Assembly: GCA_039198065.1 (NCBI GenBank)
Contig: JBCCTU010000002.1
Span: forward strand, 186,001-250,000
Direction of reading: 5' to 3'
Origin: CALHVX01 sp039198065
Lineage (GTDB): Bacteria > Pseudomonadota > Gammaproteobacteria > Pseudomonadales > Azotimanducaceae
Length of the DNA: 64,000 bases
The notes below the pieces were generated by a model. It searched no databases, had not been told where the DNA came from, and saw only the letters and a list, made by a program, of their open reading frames with translations. The translations under genes were made by a program, and so were the position numbers. How positions within the stretch are numbered: position 1 is the first letter of the stretch; each line of letters starts with the position of its first letter. Below are positions 25,607 to 34,703 of this stretch, piece by piece.

Positions 25607-26950
25607 ATGATCAAAATTCGGAAAGGCCTCGACCTACCCATAGCCGGCGCGCCGGAACGGGCGATTGGTGAGGGCCGCTCCGTGCGCAGTGTTGCTGTGC
25701 TCGGCGAAGACTATCCCGGGATGAAGCCCACCATGGCGGTGCAGGAAGGCGACCGAGTCGCCGCTGGGACGCCATTGTTCACCGATAAAAAGACCGAAGG
25801 CGTGGTGTACACCGCACCCGTCGCCGGTCGCGTTGGTCAGATCAATCGGGGCGAGAAGCGTGCACTGCGCTCGGTGGTCATCGAACGCGACGGCGACGAG
25901 TTCGTGAGCTTCCCGAGCGTCAGCCCCGGGGGCATTGCAACCCTCGACAGCGAGCAGGTCGTCTCGACGCTCCGCGACAGCGGATTGTGGACCGCGCTGC
26001 GCACACGGCCTTACGCCAAGGTACCCAGCCCGACAACCCGACCCCGCTCGCTGTTCGTCAACGCTATGGATACAAACCCGTTGGCGTTAGATCCGATCCT
26101 TGTGATCGAGTCGCAAAGCGAAGCTTTTGCTGCCGGGCTCGATGTGCTTGCGACGCTCACCGACGGGCCGGTGTATCTCTGCCACGAAGCGGGTAAGAGC
26201 CTACCTTGTGGCAGCAATGACCGCATTCAGGCCCATGCCTTTGCTGGTGTGCATCCGGCGGGTCTCTCCGGCACCCACATTCATTACCTCGATCCGGTGG
26301 GTCCGGCGAAGATGGTGTGGACAATCAATGCCCAGGATGTCATCGCAGTCGGACAGCTTTTTCTTACCGGGCGGCTGCACAGTGAGCGTGTAGTTGCGCT
26401 CGGGGGGCCCGGGGTGAGTTCTCCCCGCGGTGTCCGGACGGTGTTAGGCGCCTGCATTGACGAGCTGATGGCCGGCGAGCTTGAGGCCGGGAAGCAACGC
26501 GTTATTTCTGGGTCAGTGCTGGCCGGTCGCACGGCAGAGGGGGCGGTTGCGTACCTCGGTCGGTACCACCTGCAGGTGTCGGTGTTGCCGGAGGACAACG
26601 AGCGACGCCTGTTCGGTTATCTGACCCCGGGAACGGCGAAACACAGCGTGCTGCCGATTTACCTCGCGAAGTGGTTTGGCAAGCGCGATCTGCCGTTGAC
26701 CACGACCACAAATGGCAGCCCCCGAGGCATGGTTCCGGTGGGCAGCTATGAGAAAGTCATGCCCCTAGACATTCTGCCGACACAGCTCCTTCGGAGCCTG
26801 CTGGTGAAGGATGTTGAGACGGCGATCAACCTCGGTTGTCTTGAGCTCGACGAAGAAGACCTGGCGTTGTGTACCTACGCGTGTCCTGGGAAGTACGAGT
26901 TCGGGCCGGTGCTGCGCGACATGCTGACGCTGATTGAAAAAGAAGGCTGA
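25607..26950 (+). CDS. nqrA: Na+-translocating NADH:quinone reductase subunit A
   Basis: NqrA is a cytoplasm-facing quinone-binding subunit of the Na+-NQR complex, which oxidises NADH, reduces ubiquinone and pumps sodium. The 447 residues begin with M-I-K-I-R-K-G-L-D-L-P-I, the usual NqrA opening, and contain H-E-A-G-K-S-L-P and G-P-G-V-S-S-P-R-G-V-R. Length and ends are normal. It starts the nqrABCDEF operon, although 109 bases separate it from nqrB. Confidence 0.96.
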   Translation: MIKIRKGLDLPIAGAPERAIGEGRSVRSVAVLGEDYPGMKPTMAVQEGDRVAAGTPLFTDKKTEGVVYTAPVAGRVGQINRGEKRALRSVVIERDGDEFVSFPSVSPGGIATLDSEQVVSTLRDSGLWTALRTRPYAKVPSPTTRPRSLFVNAMDTNPLALDPILVIESQSEAFAAGLDVLATLTDGPVYLCHEAGKSLPCGSNDRIQAHAFAGVHPAGLSGTHIHYLDPVGPAKMVWTINAQDVIAVGQLFLTGRLHSERVVALGGPGVSSPRGVRTVLGACIDELMAGELEAGKQRVISGSVLAGRTAEGAVAYLGRYHLQVSVLPEDNERRLFGYLTPGTAKHSVLPIYLAKWFGKRDLPLTTTTNGSPRGMVPVGSYEKVMPLDILPTQLLRSLLVKDVETAINLGCLELDEEDLALCTYACPGKYEFGPVLRDMLTLIEKEG

Positions 26951-27059
26951 TCGCGAGACCCGGACGGCTGACGGCCGCCGCGCGGCACGCCCACGGCTTG
27001 TAACGAGTTGAAACGCCCTGACGGTTAGGGCGAATACAAGGTAAGGAGTAGAGCGGTAC

Positions 27060-28244
27060 ATGGCATTGCGATCGTTTTTGGATCGAATCCACCCTCAGTT
27101 TGACAAGGGCGGGCGTTTGGAAGCGCTGTACCCTCTGTACGAGGCCATCGACACGGCGCTCTACACGCCTGGGCGCGTGACCGGCGGTGCGTCGCACGTT
27201 CGTGACGGTCTGGACCTCAAGCGCATCATGATCAGCGTCTGGTTGATCGCCTGGATCCCGGCGTTGTTCGGTTCCTACGTCCAGGGCATGAACGCCAATG
27301 CGGCAATGGAGTCCCTTGGGTTGACCGAGGTTGCGGACTGGCACGGATGGTTCCTCAACGGCGTGATTGGCTTCGATCCGGCAAGTACCGTGGACAACCT
27401 GTTCCACGGTCTCGTGTACTTTATTCCGCTGTACGTCACCGTATTCGCCGCGGGCATTTTCTTCGAGCTGATCTTTGCCTCAAAGCGTGGCCATGAAGTC
27501 AATGAAGGCTTCTTCGTCACCAGCATTCTGTTTACGCTGACCTTGCCTGCGACCACGCCGCTGTGGATGGCTGCGCTTGGCATTGCGTTCGGCGTTGTCA
27601 TTGGCAAAGAAGTCTTCGGTGGGACCGGTAAAAACTTTCTCAACCCGGCACTTACGGGCCGCGCCTTTCTGTACTTTGCCTATCCAGCACAGATGTCAGG
27701 CGATGCGGTCTGGGTTGCGGTTGACGGCTACACGCGGGCGACGCCGCTCGGGAACGCTGCGATCGGTGCCGATTACGGCGTTCAGTGGTGGGATGCGTTT
27801 GCTGGGTTCATGCCTGGGAGCTTTGGAGAAACCTCCACGCTTGCGATCCTGATCGCCGCAGTCCTGCTGCTCGCAACCAACATCGCCTCCTGGCGCGTCA
27901 TGGCGGGTGTGCTCGCTGGAATGGCGCTTACCGCCGGTCTCTTCAACCTGATTGACTCAAGCAATCCGATGTTTGCCATGCCACCGCAGTGGCATCTCGT
28001 GCTCGGCGGCTTCGCCTTCGGCATGGTGTTCATGGCCACAGACCCGGTCTCGGCGGCGATGACGAACAACGGCAGACTCCTCTACGGCGTCCTCATCGGT
28101 TTCATGTGCGTCCTAATCCGCGTCGTCAACCCGGCGTTCCCGGAAGGCATGATGCTCGCGATTCTGTTCGGAAATCTGTTTGCGCCGCTCATCGACAACG
28201 CCGTGATCAGCGCCAACATTAAAAGGAGGCTTGCTCGTGCCTGA
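27060..28244 (+). CDS. nqrB: Na+-NQR subunit B
   Basis: NqrB is a polytopic membrane subunit carrying riboflavin and covalent FMN and forming part of the sodium path. The 394 residues show about ten hydrophobic segments and K-N-F-L-N-P-A-L-T-G-R. The FMN-bearing threonine should be Thr228, in T-R-A-T-P-L (225-230). The flavinylation motif in this family is usually written S/T-G-A-T, so Arg226 is unexpected. The stop overlaps the nqrC start region. The putative covalent-flavin enzyme ApbE is not encoded nearby. Confidence 0.95.
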   Translation: MALRSFLDRIHPQFDKGGRLEALYPLYEAIDTALYTPGRVTGGASHVRDGLDLKRIMISVWLIAWIPALFGSYVQGMNANAAMESLGLTEVADWHGWFLNGVIGFDPASTVDNLFHGLVYFIPLYVTVFAAGIFFELIFASKRGHEVNEGFFVTSILFTLTLPATTPLWMAALGIAFGVVIGKEVFGGTGKNFLNPALTGRAFLYFAYPAQMSGDAVWVAVDGYTRATPLGNAAIGADYGVQWWDAFAGFMPGSFGETSTLAILIAAVLLLATNIASWRVMAGVLAGMALTAGLFNLIDSSNPMFAMPPQWHLVLGGFAFGMVFMATDPVSAAMTNNGRLLYGVLIGFMCVLIRVVNPAFPEGMMLAILFGNLFAPLIDNAVISANIKRRLARA

Positions 28245-29058
28245 CGACAACGGCGCTGCCGAGAGCAGCACGGATAAGGATAGCCTTGGGCGAATCCTGT
28301 TAGTGGCCCTCGGCGTCTGCTTTGTTTGCTCCATTTTTGTCTCGTTCACCGCCGTCGCGCTAAAGCCGGCGCAGCTCGCTAACAAGGCACTCGACCAGAA
28401 GCAGAACGTTCTTCGCGCCGCGGGTCTGCTTGGCGAGGGCCGGTCCGAGGGTGCCAAAGGCGAGTCCGTCGATGAGCTCTTCAGTGCCTTCGAGGCCGTC
28501 GCCGTTGAGCTCGACTCCGGCTCTGTGCTGCCGTCGTTTGACGCCGCCTCCTACGACCCGCTGCGGGCTGCGAAGGATCCCCAGACGTCGATGGAGCTGT
28601 CGCCCGATCAGGACATCGCGACCATCGGGCGGCGCGAAGATATCGCTGTCGCGTACGTCTTGCGCACCAGCGGCGGCGAACTCGACAAGGTTGTGCTCCC
28701 GGTTCGAGGTTACGGGCTCTGGGGCACGCTCTACGGCTACCTGGCGCTTGAAGGTGATCTGACCACCATTGCCGGCATCGGGTTTTACGAGCAGAAAGAA
28801 ACCCCGGGGCTGGGCGGTGAAGTCGACAACCCGAATTGGAAGGCGCTGTGGCCGGGCACGCGACTCTTCAACGACAGTGGCGAGCCGCAGGTAGCCCTGG
28901 TGAAGAGCCGTTCTGCGGCCGGCAGTACCGCCGCGGCGTACGAAGTCGATGCGCTCTCGGGCGCAACGTTCACCACGCGAGGTGTCGAAAACCTGGTCAA
29001 TTTCTGGACCGGTGAACTGGCTTTTGGCCCGTACTTGAAACAACTGGCGAGCAGCTGA
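28237..29058 (+). CDS. nqrC: Na+-NQR subunit C
   Basis: NqrC holds a covalent FMN in a periplasmic domain anchored by one N-terminal helix (about 19-44 of the product). A GTG at 28237, 8 bases after AAGGAGG, is the likely start and overlaps the end of nqrB by 8 bases. The flavinylation motif near the C-terminus is intact: D-A-L-S-G-A-T-F-T, with Thr at about 244. The FMN-binding region G-Y-G-L-W-G-T and E-T-P-G-L-G-G are typical. Confidence 0.95.
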   Translation: MPDDNGAAESSTDKDSLGRILLVALGVCFVCSIFVSFTAVALKPAQLANKALDQKQNVLRAAGLLGEGRSEGAKGESVDELFSAFEAVAVELDSGSVLPSFDAASYDPLRAAKDPQTSMELSPDQDIATIGRREDIAVAYVLRTSGGELDKVVLPVRGYGLWGTLYGYLALEGDLTTIAGIGFYEQKETPGLGGEVDNPNWKALWPGTRLFNDSGEPQVALVKSRSAAGSTAAAYEVDALSGATFTTRGVENLVNFWTGELAFGPYLKQLASS

Positions 29059-29068
29059 GGATTACCAC

Positions 29069-29731
29069 ATGTCCCGCGCCACTGAGGTCCTGACAGACCC
29101 GCTATTCAACAACAATCCGATTGCGCTGCAGGTGCTGGGCATCTGCTCGGCGTTGGCGGTCACCGTCAAGATGTCGACGACGCTCGTCATGTGCGCGGCG
29201 GTGATATTCGTGACGACGCTTTCGAACGTGGCCGTATCGCTGGTCCGTACGGTGATTCCGACCAATATCCGGATCATCGTGCAGATGACCATCATTGCGT
29301 CGTTGGTGATCGTCGTCGACCAGTTCCTGCAGGCGGTGGCCTACGATCTTTCGAAGAGCCTGACCGTGTTCGTCGGCCTCATCATCACCAACTGCATCGT
29401 GATGGGGCGTGCGGAGGCGTTCGCCATGCAGAACGGTCCGCTGCTGTCGGCGCTCGACGGGTTTGGTAATGCCCTCGGTTACAGCCTGATCCTTATCGGG
29501 GTTGCGTTGATCCGGGAACCCCTCGGGGCCGGTACGCTGCTCGGCTACGAGATTCTCCCGCGGGTCGCCGACGGCGGCTGGTACTACGCCAACGGCTTCA
29601 TGCTGATATCGCCCAGCGCCTTTTTCATCATTGGACTGTTCATCTGGGCAATCCGCAGTTGGAAGCGGGAGCAGGTCGAGGCGCCGGACTACCAGATCGC
29701 CGACAACGTGCAGTACCGGGAGGCGCTGTAA
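29069..29731 (+). CDS. nqrD: Na+-NQR subunit D
   Basis: NqrD is a six-helix membrane subunit homologous to NqrE and to RnfA/RnfE. The 220 residues include N-N-P-I-A-L-Q-V-L-G-I-C-S-A-L-A-V-T and, in the fourth segment, N-C-I-V-M-G-R-A-E-A-F-A, which holds a conserved cysteine thought to bind an iron centre with its NqrE counterpart. The stop overlaps the nqrE ATG (T-A-A-T-G). Confidence 0.96.
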   Translation: MSRATEVLTDPLFNNNPIALQVLGICSALAVTVKMSTTLVMCAAVIFVTTLSNVAVSLVRTVIPTNIRIIVQMTIIASLVIVVDQFLQAVAYDLSKSLTVFVGLIITNCIVMGRAEAFAMQNGPLLSALDGFGNALGYSLILIGVALIREPLGAGTLLGYEILPRVADGGWYYANGFMLISPSAFFIIGLFIWAIRSWKREQVEAPDYQIADNVQYREAL

Positions 29732-30339
29732 TGGAACAGCTGCTCAGCATTTTCGTACGCGCCATCTTCATTGAGAACATGGCGCTGACCTTCTTTCTCG
29801 GGATGTGCACCTTCATCGCCATCTCCAAGAAGATTTCGACGGCGATCGGGCTCGGCATTGCCGTGATCGTAGTCATCGGTATCACCGTTCCGGTGAACAA
29901 TCTGATTTACAACTATCTGCTGCGCGAAGGGGCGCTCGCCTGGGCCGGGCTTCCGGAGGTCGATCTCAGCTTCCTCGGTTTCCTGTCGTACATTGGTGTG
30001 ATTGCGGCCATGGTGCAGATCTTGGAGATGTTCCTCGATCGCTTTGTTCCGGTGCTGTACAACGCGCTCGGTGTGTTCCTGCCGTTGATTACGGTGAACT
30101 GCGCTATCCTCGGTGCTTCGCTGATGATGGTAGAGCAGGACCTGACCTTTGCCGAGAGCACGGCCTTTGGCCTTGGCGCCGGCGTTGGTTGGGCGCTCGC
30201 CATTACGGCGCTCGCCGGCGTGCGCGAGAAACTCAAATACTCGGATGTTCCGGAAGGACTGCGTGGTCTGGGTATTACCTTTATCTCTGTGGGGCTTGTG
30301 AGCCTGTGCTTCATGTCCTTCGGCGGTATCGACATTTAA
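29731..30339 (+). CDS. nqrE: Na+-NQR subunit E
   Basis: NqrE is the inverted partner of NqrD in the membrane. Starting from the ATG that shares a base with the nqrD stop, it has 202 residues: M-E-Q-L-L-S-I-F-V-R-A-I-F-I-E-N-M-A-L, then T-V-N-C-A-I-L-G-A-S with the conserved cysteine. Six hydrophobic segments are visible. Eleven bases separate it from nqrF. Confidence 0.96.
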   Translation: MEQLLSIFVRAIFIENMALTFFLGMCTFIAISKKISTAIGLGIAVIVVIGITVPVNNLIYNYLLREGALAWAGLPEVDLSFLGFLSYIGVIAAMVQILEMFLDRFVPVLYNALGVFLPLITVNCAILGASLMMVEQDLTFAESTAFGLGAGVGWALAITALAGVREKLKYSDVPEGLRGLGITFISVGLVSLCFMSFGGIDI

Positions 30340-30349
30340 GGGTGTAGCG

Positions 30350-31576
30350 ATGGATTCAACGATTATCATCGGTGTCGGCATGTTTACAGCCATGGTGCTG
30401 GCGCTGGTCGCCATCATCCTGGTGGCGCGACAGTTCCTGGTCAGCAGCGGTTCGGTCACCATCGGCATCAATGGCGACCCGAGTAAGGCCGTGACCGTGC
30501 CCGCCGGTGGCAAGCTGCTCGGTACGCTCGCGTCGAAGGGGATCTTCCTTGCCAGTGCCTGCGGGGGCGGTGGCACCTGCGCCCAGTGCCGGTGCCGCGT
30601 TGTCGATGGCGGCGGCAGTATTCTCTCGACAGAAGAGGGGCACTTCACCCGAGGAGAGATCAAAGACAACTGGCGTCTCTCCTGTCAGGTTGCCGTCAAG
30701 CAGGACATGGAGATTCAGATTCCCGAAGACGCAATCGGCGTACAGCGCTGGGAGTGCGAGGTGAGCTCCAATCCGAACGTGGCGACCTTCATCAAGGAGC
30801 TCAACCTGAAGCTGCCCGAGGGCGCTGACGTAGACTTTCGCGCTGGCGGTTACGTGCAGCTCGAGATTCCTCCGTACTCCATGAAGTACCGCGAAATGGC
30901 GATTGAGGACGAGTACCACGGTGACTGGGATCGCTTTAAGGTCTGGGACAACGTCAGTACCGTTGATGAGACGACCATTCGCGCCTACTCCATGGCCAAC
31001 TACCCGGAAGAGAAGGGCATTCTGAAGTTCAACATCCGCGTGGCGTCACCGCCCCCGGGCACCGACTTTCCCGCCGGAAAGATGTCGAGCTACGTGTTCA
31101 ACCTGAAGCCCGGCGACAAGATCACCGTGTTCGGCCCCTATGGCGATTTCTTTGTGGCCGATACGCCGGCAGAGAAGATTTGGATTGGTGGCGGGGCCGG
31201 TATGGCGCCCCTGCGCTCGCAAATCTTCGATGAGCTTAAGCGCAAGCACAGCGATCTGAAGATGAGCTACTGGTACGGCGCGCGCTCGCTGCGGGAGATG
31301 TTTTACACCGAAGAGTTCGACGAGCTTGCCGGGAAGCACGACAACTTCGAATGGCACGTCGCGCTCTCCGACCCGCTCCCGGAAGACAACTGGACTGGCC
31401 ATACGGGCTTCATTCACCAGGTCGTCTTCAATGAGTACCTCAAGGATCATCCTGCTCCGGAGGACTGTGAGTACTATCTGTGCGGTCCGCCTCCGATGGT
31501 CGCGGCCGTGCTGAAGATGCTCGAAGACCTGGGCGTGGAACCGGAGAACATCCGCCTCGACGACTTTGGTGGTTGA
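30350..31576 (+). CDS. nqrF: Na+-NQR subunit F (NADH-oxidising)
   Basis: NqrF receives electrons from NADH through FAD and a 2Fe-2S cluster. The 408 residues have an N-terminal anchor (about 5-30), a ferredoxin domain with Cys71, Cys77, Cys80 and Cys112, an FAD domain (R-A-Y-S-M-A-N-Y-P-E) and an NADH domain (G-G-G-A-G-M-A-P-L-R and C-G-P-P-P-M). All expected ligands are present. It ends the nqr gene set; no nqrM or apbE follows. Confidence 0.96.
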   Translation: MDSTIIIGVGMFTAMVLALVAIILVARQFLVSSGSVTIGINGDPSKAVTVPAGGKLLGTLASKGIFLASACGGGGTCAQCRCRVVDGGGSILSTEEGHFTRGEIKDNWRLSCQVAVKQDMEIQIPEDAIGVQRWECEVSSNPNVATFIKELNLKLPEGADVDFRAGGYVQLEIPPYSMKYREMAIEDEYHGDWDRFKVWDNVSTVDETTIRAYSMANYPEEKGILKFNIRVASPPPGTDFPAGKMSSYVFNLKPGDKITVFGPYGDFFVADTPAEKIWIGGGAGMAPLRSQIFDELKRKHSDLKMSYWYGARSLREMFYTEEFDELAGKHDNFEWHVALSDPLPEDNWTGHTGFIHQVVFNEYLKDHPAPEDCEYYLCGPPPMVAAVLKMLEDLGVEPENIRLDDFGG

Positions 31577-31648
31577 TCGCCAATCGCGGCTCCCCCTCGA
31601 TCGCTTCCGGGTACACTAAGGACCGCACGCGATTCAGGGGAGGACAGG

Positions 31649-32146
31649 GTGCGCGACGGGACTGACCACACTGGGGCCGTGCTGGCGGCACGGCTGGCGC
31701 TTGAAAACCTGCTTCATCTCTACGCTGAACGCGTCGATACCGGTGATATGGAAGGCGTGGGGGAGCTGTTTGAAAACGGCGTGGTGGTAATGCCTGATGG
31801 CACGGAGCTCCGCGGCGCTTCTGCGGTTCGCGCCGGCTACGTCGCGGCCGTGGTGCATTACGACGCCGATGGCACCCGCACGGCTTATCAGCGGCTGCGC
31901 ACCACCCCTCGGACGCGGCACTCCGTCGCTAACCCCATCTTCGAGTTCGACCGCGATGTGTGCGGCGCCGATGTGCGCTGCACCTTCACCGTTACGCAGC
32001 AGATCGCGGATCGCATCGAAGTCATCGTTGGCGGCCGCTACATCGACCGTTTCGAGCAGGTAGAGTCAGGCTGGCGATTCGTGCGTCGTCAGATTCTTAT
32101 CGACCAGGTAGGTGATGTAACGCATCACAACGCGGCGCTGTCCTGA
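31649..32146 (+). CDS. SnoaL/NTF2-like protein
   Basis: A GTG at 31649 after G-G-G-A-G-G opens a 165-residue protein of the cone-shaped NTF2-like fold. Its pattern is L-E-N-L-L-H-L-Y-A-E-R-V-D-T-G-D near the start, F-E-N-G, R-T-R-H-S-V-A-N-P and W-R-F-V-R-R-Q-I near the end. Such proteins are dehydratases, cyclases or binders; the sequence does not tell which. It lies 72 bases after nqrF and may or may not be part of that operon. Confidence 0.82.
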   Translation: MRDGTDHTGAVLAARLALENLLHLYAERVDTGDMEGVGELFENGVVVMPDGTELRGASAVRAGYVAAVVHYDADGTRTAYQRLRTTPRTRHSVANPIFEFDRDVCGADVRCTFTVTQQIADRIEVIVGGRYIDRFEQVESGWRFVRRQILIDQVGDVTHHNAALS

Positions 32147-32253
32147 TTTCATTTCTCACGGCTGGCGCCGCTGTTCGGTCTTTCGTAAGGTCGTGACCCG
32201 GAGCTGCGCCGGTTAAGCCGAGCACCTCCGACAGGTCGAATGGAACGCTGCGC

Positions 32254-34302
32254 ATGGCCGATCATTCCCCACACTATCTCGAGAGAGAACTCGAAGAGCT
32301 GCTTCGATCCGACAGCTCTGTCTGGAAGTTTTTACGGGAATCGTCGCTGGATGGCGTGTGGTATTGGGATCTCGAGAATCCTGAACACGAGTACATGAGC
32401 CCTGAATTCTGGCGCCTGTTTGGCGTCGATCCTGGGACTAACGCACATCGTGCCGAAGAATGGCAGGACATGATTTTTGCCGAAGATCTTGAGACGGCCC
32501 GGCAAAACCTCGATCGCCACCTTCAGGAACCAGACCACGCCTACGACCAAGTCGTCCGCTACCGATGTGACGATGGAAGCACGGCGTGGGTACGCTGCCG
32601 CGGTATGGCGATTCGCAACGCAGCGGGGAAGCCGATCCGCCTCTTGGGCGCGCACAATGACCTGACGCGATTGAAAATCGAAGAACAGGCGGCGCTCTAG
32701 AATAGTGGTCTTTTGTCTTTAGTCGTGGACACGGTTCAGAGCGGGATTCTCGCGTTCGACTCGGTCGGTCGGGTGGTGACGCTGAACTCTGCAGCGCGGC
32801 ATCTGCTCGGCGGCATTGCCGATGAGCCCCCGTTCGCGTGGCCGGAAGGCGTAGATTTCGTCGACGGTGAAAGCCTGACTCCGATCGCTGATGACCGATC
32901 CCCCATCATGCAAGCGATCGCTGGTGCAACGCTGCGCAATACGGTCGCGGTGATGCATCGTGCGAATCGCGAGGCACTGCGCTATGTCCGGGTGTCGAGT
33001 ACACCGGTGGGTCGGGCCTCTTCGAACCTGGCTTGCGTAGTCGTAATCGACGACATCTCCGAGCAGGAAAAACATCGTCAGCAGGTCGAGCGGGCAAGCC
33101 GCCTCGATGCGCTCGGGCAGCTCACGGGCGGCATCGCCCATGACTTCAACAATCTGCTCGCCACGATTCAGTACGCGCTTCAGCTTGCAGCCGGGGTCGA
33201 TCGCTCCAATCGGCAGCAGAGCTACATCGAGACCGCGCTGAACTCGGTGGAGCGTGGATCCGAACTTACGCGCAGGCTGCTGTCCTTTGCCAAGTGACGA
33301 CCCGGCATTGCCCGTTCCTATCAGCTGCAATCCGTGCTCAGTGAATTTCGGGGGCTCGCACTGCCCACAATTGAGGAGAACATCGGGTTGCGCTTTGAAA
33401 GCGTGGATCCTGAGGTATGGGTTTTCTGTGATTCCGCGCAGCTCGAGAACGCACTCCTGAACCTGATTTTGAACAGTCGCGACGCGATACTTCGCAGCGC
33501 TAAAGGAAGTTCGATCTCTGTTTCCGCCCGTCTCGTGAGCGGTGTATCTAAGGACCTGACGTTGGAGGATGGCCGCGAAGGTTCCTGGTTTGGGGCAGGT
33601 ATGCAGTCGGAGCGGAGCGCTGAGGCGAGCCGGCGTGATGGTTCGCAACAACGCTACGTGGAGCTTTCTGTCACCGATGATGGTCCGGGGATGAGTGCCG
33701 AGGTGCGCCGCCGGTCCGTGGACCCGTTTTTTACGACTAAAGCGACGAACTCGGGTACGGGTCTCGGCTTGTCTATGGTCTACGGCTTCGTGCAACAGTC
33801 TGATGGCGCGATGCGTATTTACTCCGAACCCGGTCACGGCACGACGGTTCAGCTGTTGCTCCCAAGCGGAACGGCCAGCGGCCCGAAGGAGCAGCCGATC
33901 TCAACGCCGCTGTTGGCGGATGGGAAGAGTCAGCGCATTGTGCTGGTGGAGGACGAGCCTGAGCTCTTGCTGATGACTGAGGCATTGGTTTCGGAGCTGG
34001 GCTACGTGGTTGACGCCTTTGCATCCCCTTCAAGCGCATTGGGTGCACTCGAAGCCGGAGTCAAATGCGACCTGTTGATCACAGACGTGGTGATGCCGGG
34101 CGGGATCAATGGGTTCGAGCTGGCCAAACAGGTGCGCGCACTGCGGCCCGGGGTGCCGATACTGTACATGTCCGGGTATACGGGCCTTGCCGAAGGGGAG
34201 ATGGGTGAGGTGGTCGCGCCGGTGTTGCAAAAACCCTGTGCTCCGGCCGACCTGGCAGCGGAAATCAGGTCTGCGCTGCCGCCGACCACGCTAAGTGGCT
34301 GA
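32254..34302 (+). pseudogene. Hybrid sensor histidine kinase interrupted by two in-frame stops
   Basis: One reading frame of 683 codons encodes a first PAS domain (about 20-145), a second PAS region (about 155-275), a HisKA domain with H-D-F-N-N-L-L (His at codon 296), a HATPase_c domain (N-box L-I-L-N-S-R-D-A; D-D-G-P-G-M; G-T-G-L-G-L) and a C-terminal receiver domain (V-E-D-E-P, I-T-D-V-V-M-P, final lysine in L-Q-K-P). A TAG (32698-32700) follows the first PAS domain and a TGA (33295-33297) separates HisKA from HATPase. There is no frameshift and all catalytic motifs are intact. Either this is a recent pseudogene or the pieces are made separately or by readthrough; open pieces are 32254-32700, 32713-33297 and 33334-34302. 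Confidence 0.85.
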
Positions 34303-34316
34303 ATTTCCGAACGGCG

Positions 34317-34703
34317 TCATATCGAAAGGACCACAAGATAGATCGTCGCACCAATTCCGACGAACCAAACCAATGAACGCAGCGTCGCCTGATCCAGGCA
34401 GTACAGGATGCCGTGCAGCGTCCGAGCAACGCAGAAGACGATGCCAGCGGTCGTCGTCGCGGCAGCATCCGCTCCGGTCAACGTTGCGATCATCACGCAG
34501 GGTGTGTACATCATCAGCGCTTCCCAGGCATTCTGATGAGCCGCGTAGGCACGCTCACCGAGACCTGCGAGGCTCGCGGCCTGTCGGCGCGGTGTGTTGT
34601 TGTTGAAGCCACCGTCGCTGCGCGCACGCAGCGCGCCACCGACGATGGACCAGATAATCGGTAAGAACGTCGCATAGACGAGCGACCAGAGCAGCCCAGA
34701 CAT
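34317..34703 (-). CDS. MAPEG-family membrane protein
   Basis: This protein of about 128 residues has four hydrophobic helices and the MAPEG signature: R-R-Q-A-A-S-L-A-G-L-G-E-R-A-Y-A-A-H-Q-N-A-W-E-A-L (conserved R, A, N and E). Animal members handle eicosanoids and glutathione; bacterial roles are mostly unknown. The ATG at 34703 overlaps the ATG of the divergent heme oxygenase gene (a shared C-A-T-G). Its end lies 14 bases from the end of the broken kinase gene. Confidence 0.85.
   Translation of the reverse strand: MSGLLWSLVYATFLPIIWSIVGGALRARSDGGFNNNTPRRQAASLAGLGERAYAAHQNAWEALMMYTPCVMIATLTGADAAATTTAGIVFCVARTLHGILYCLDQATLRSLVWFVGIGATIYLVVLSI

Noticed and set aside
29689..30669. 326-codon frame opposite nqrE/nqrF
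   Set aside because: No protein features, and it runs across three conserved nqr genes.
32719..33837. 372-codon frame opposite the broken kinase gene
   Set aside because: A shadow frame. The kinase frame has all domain motifs despite its stops, whereas this one has none.
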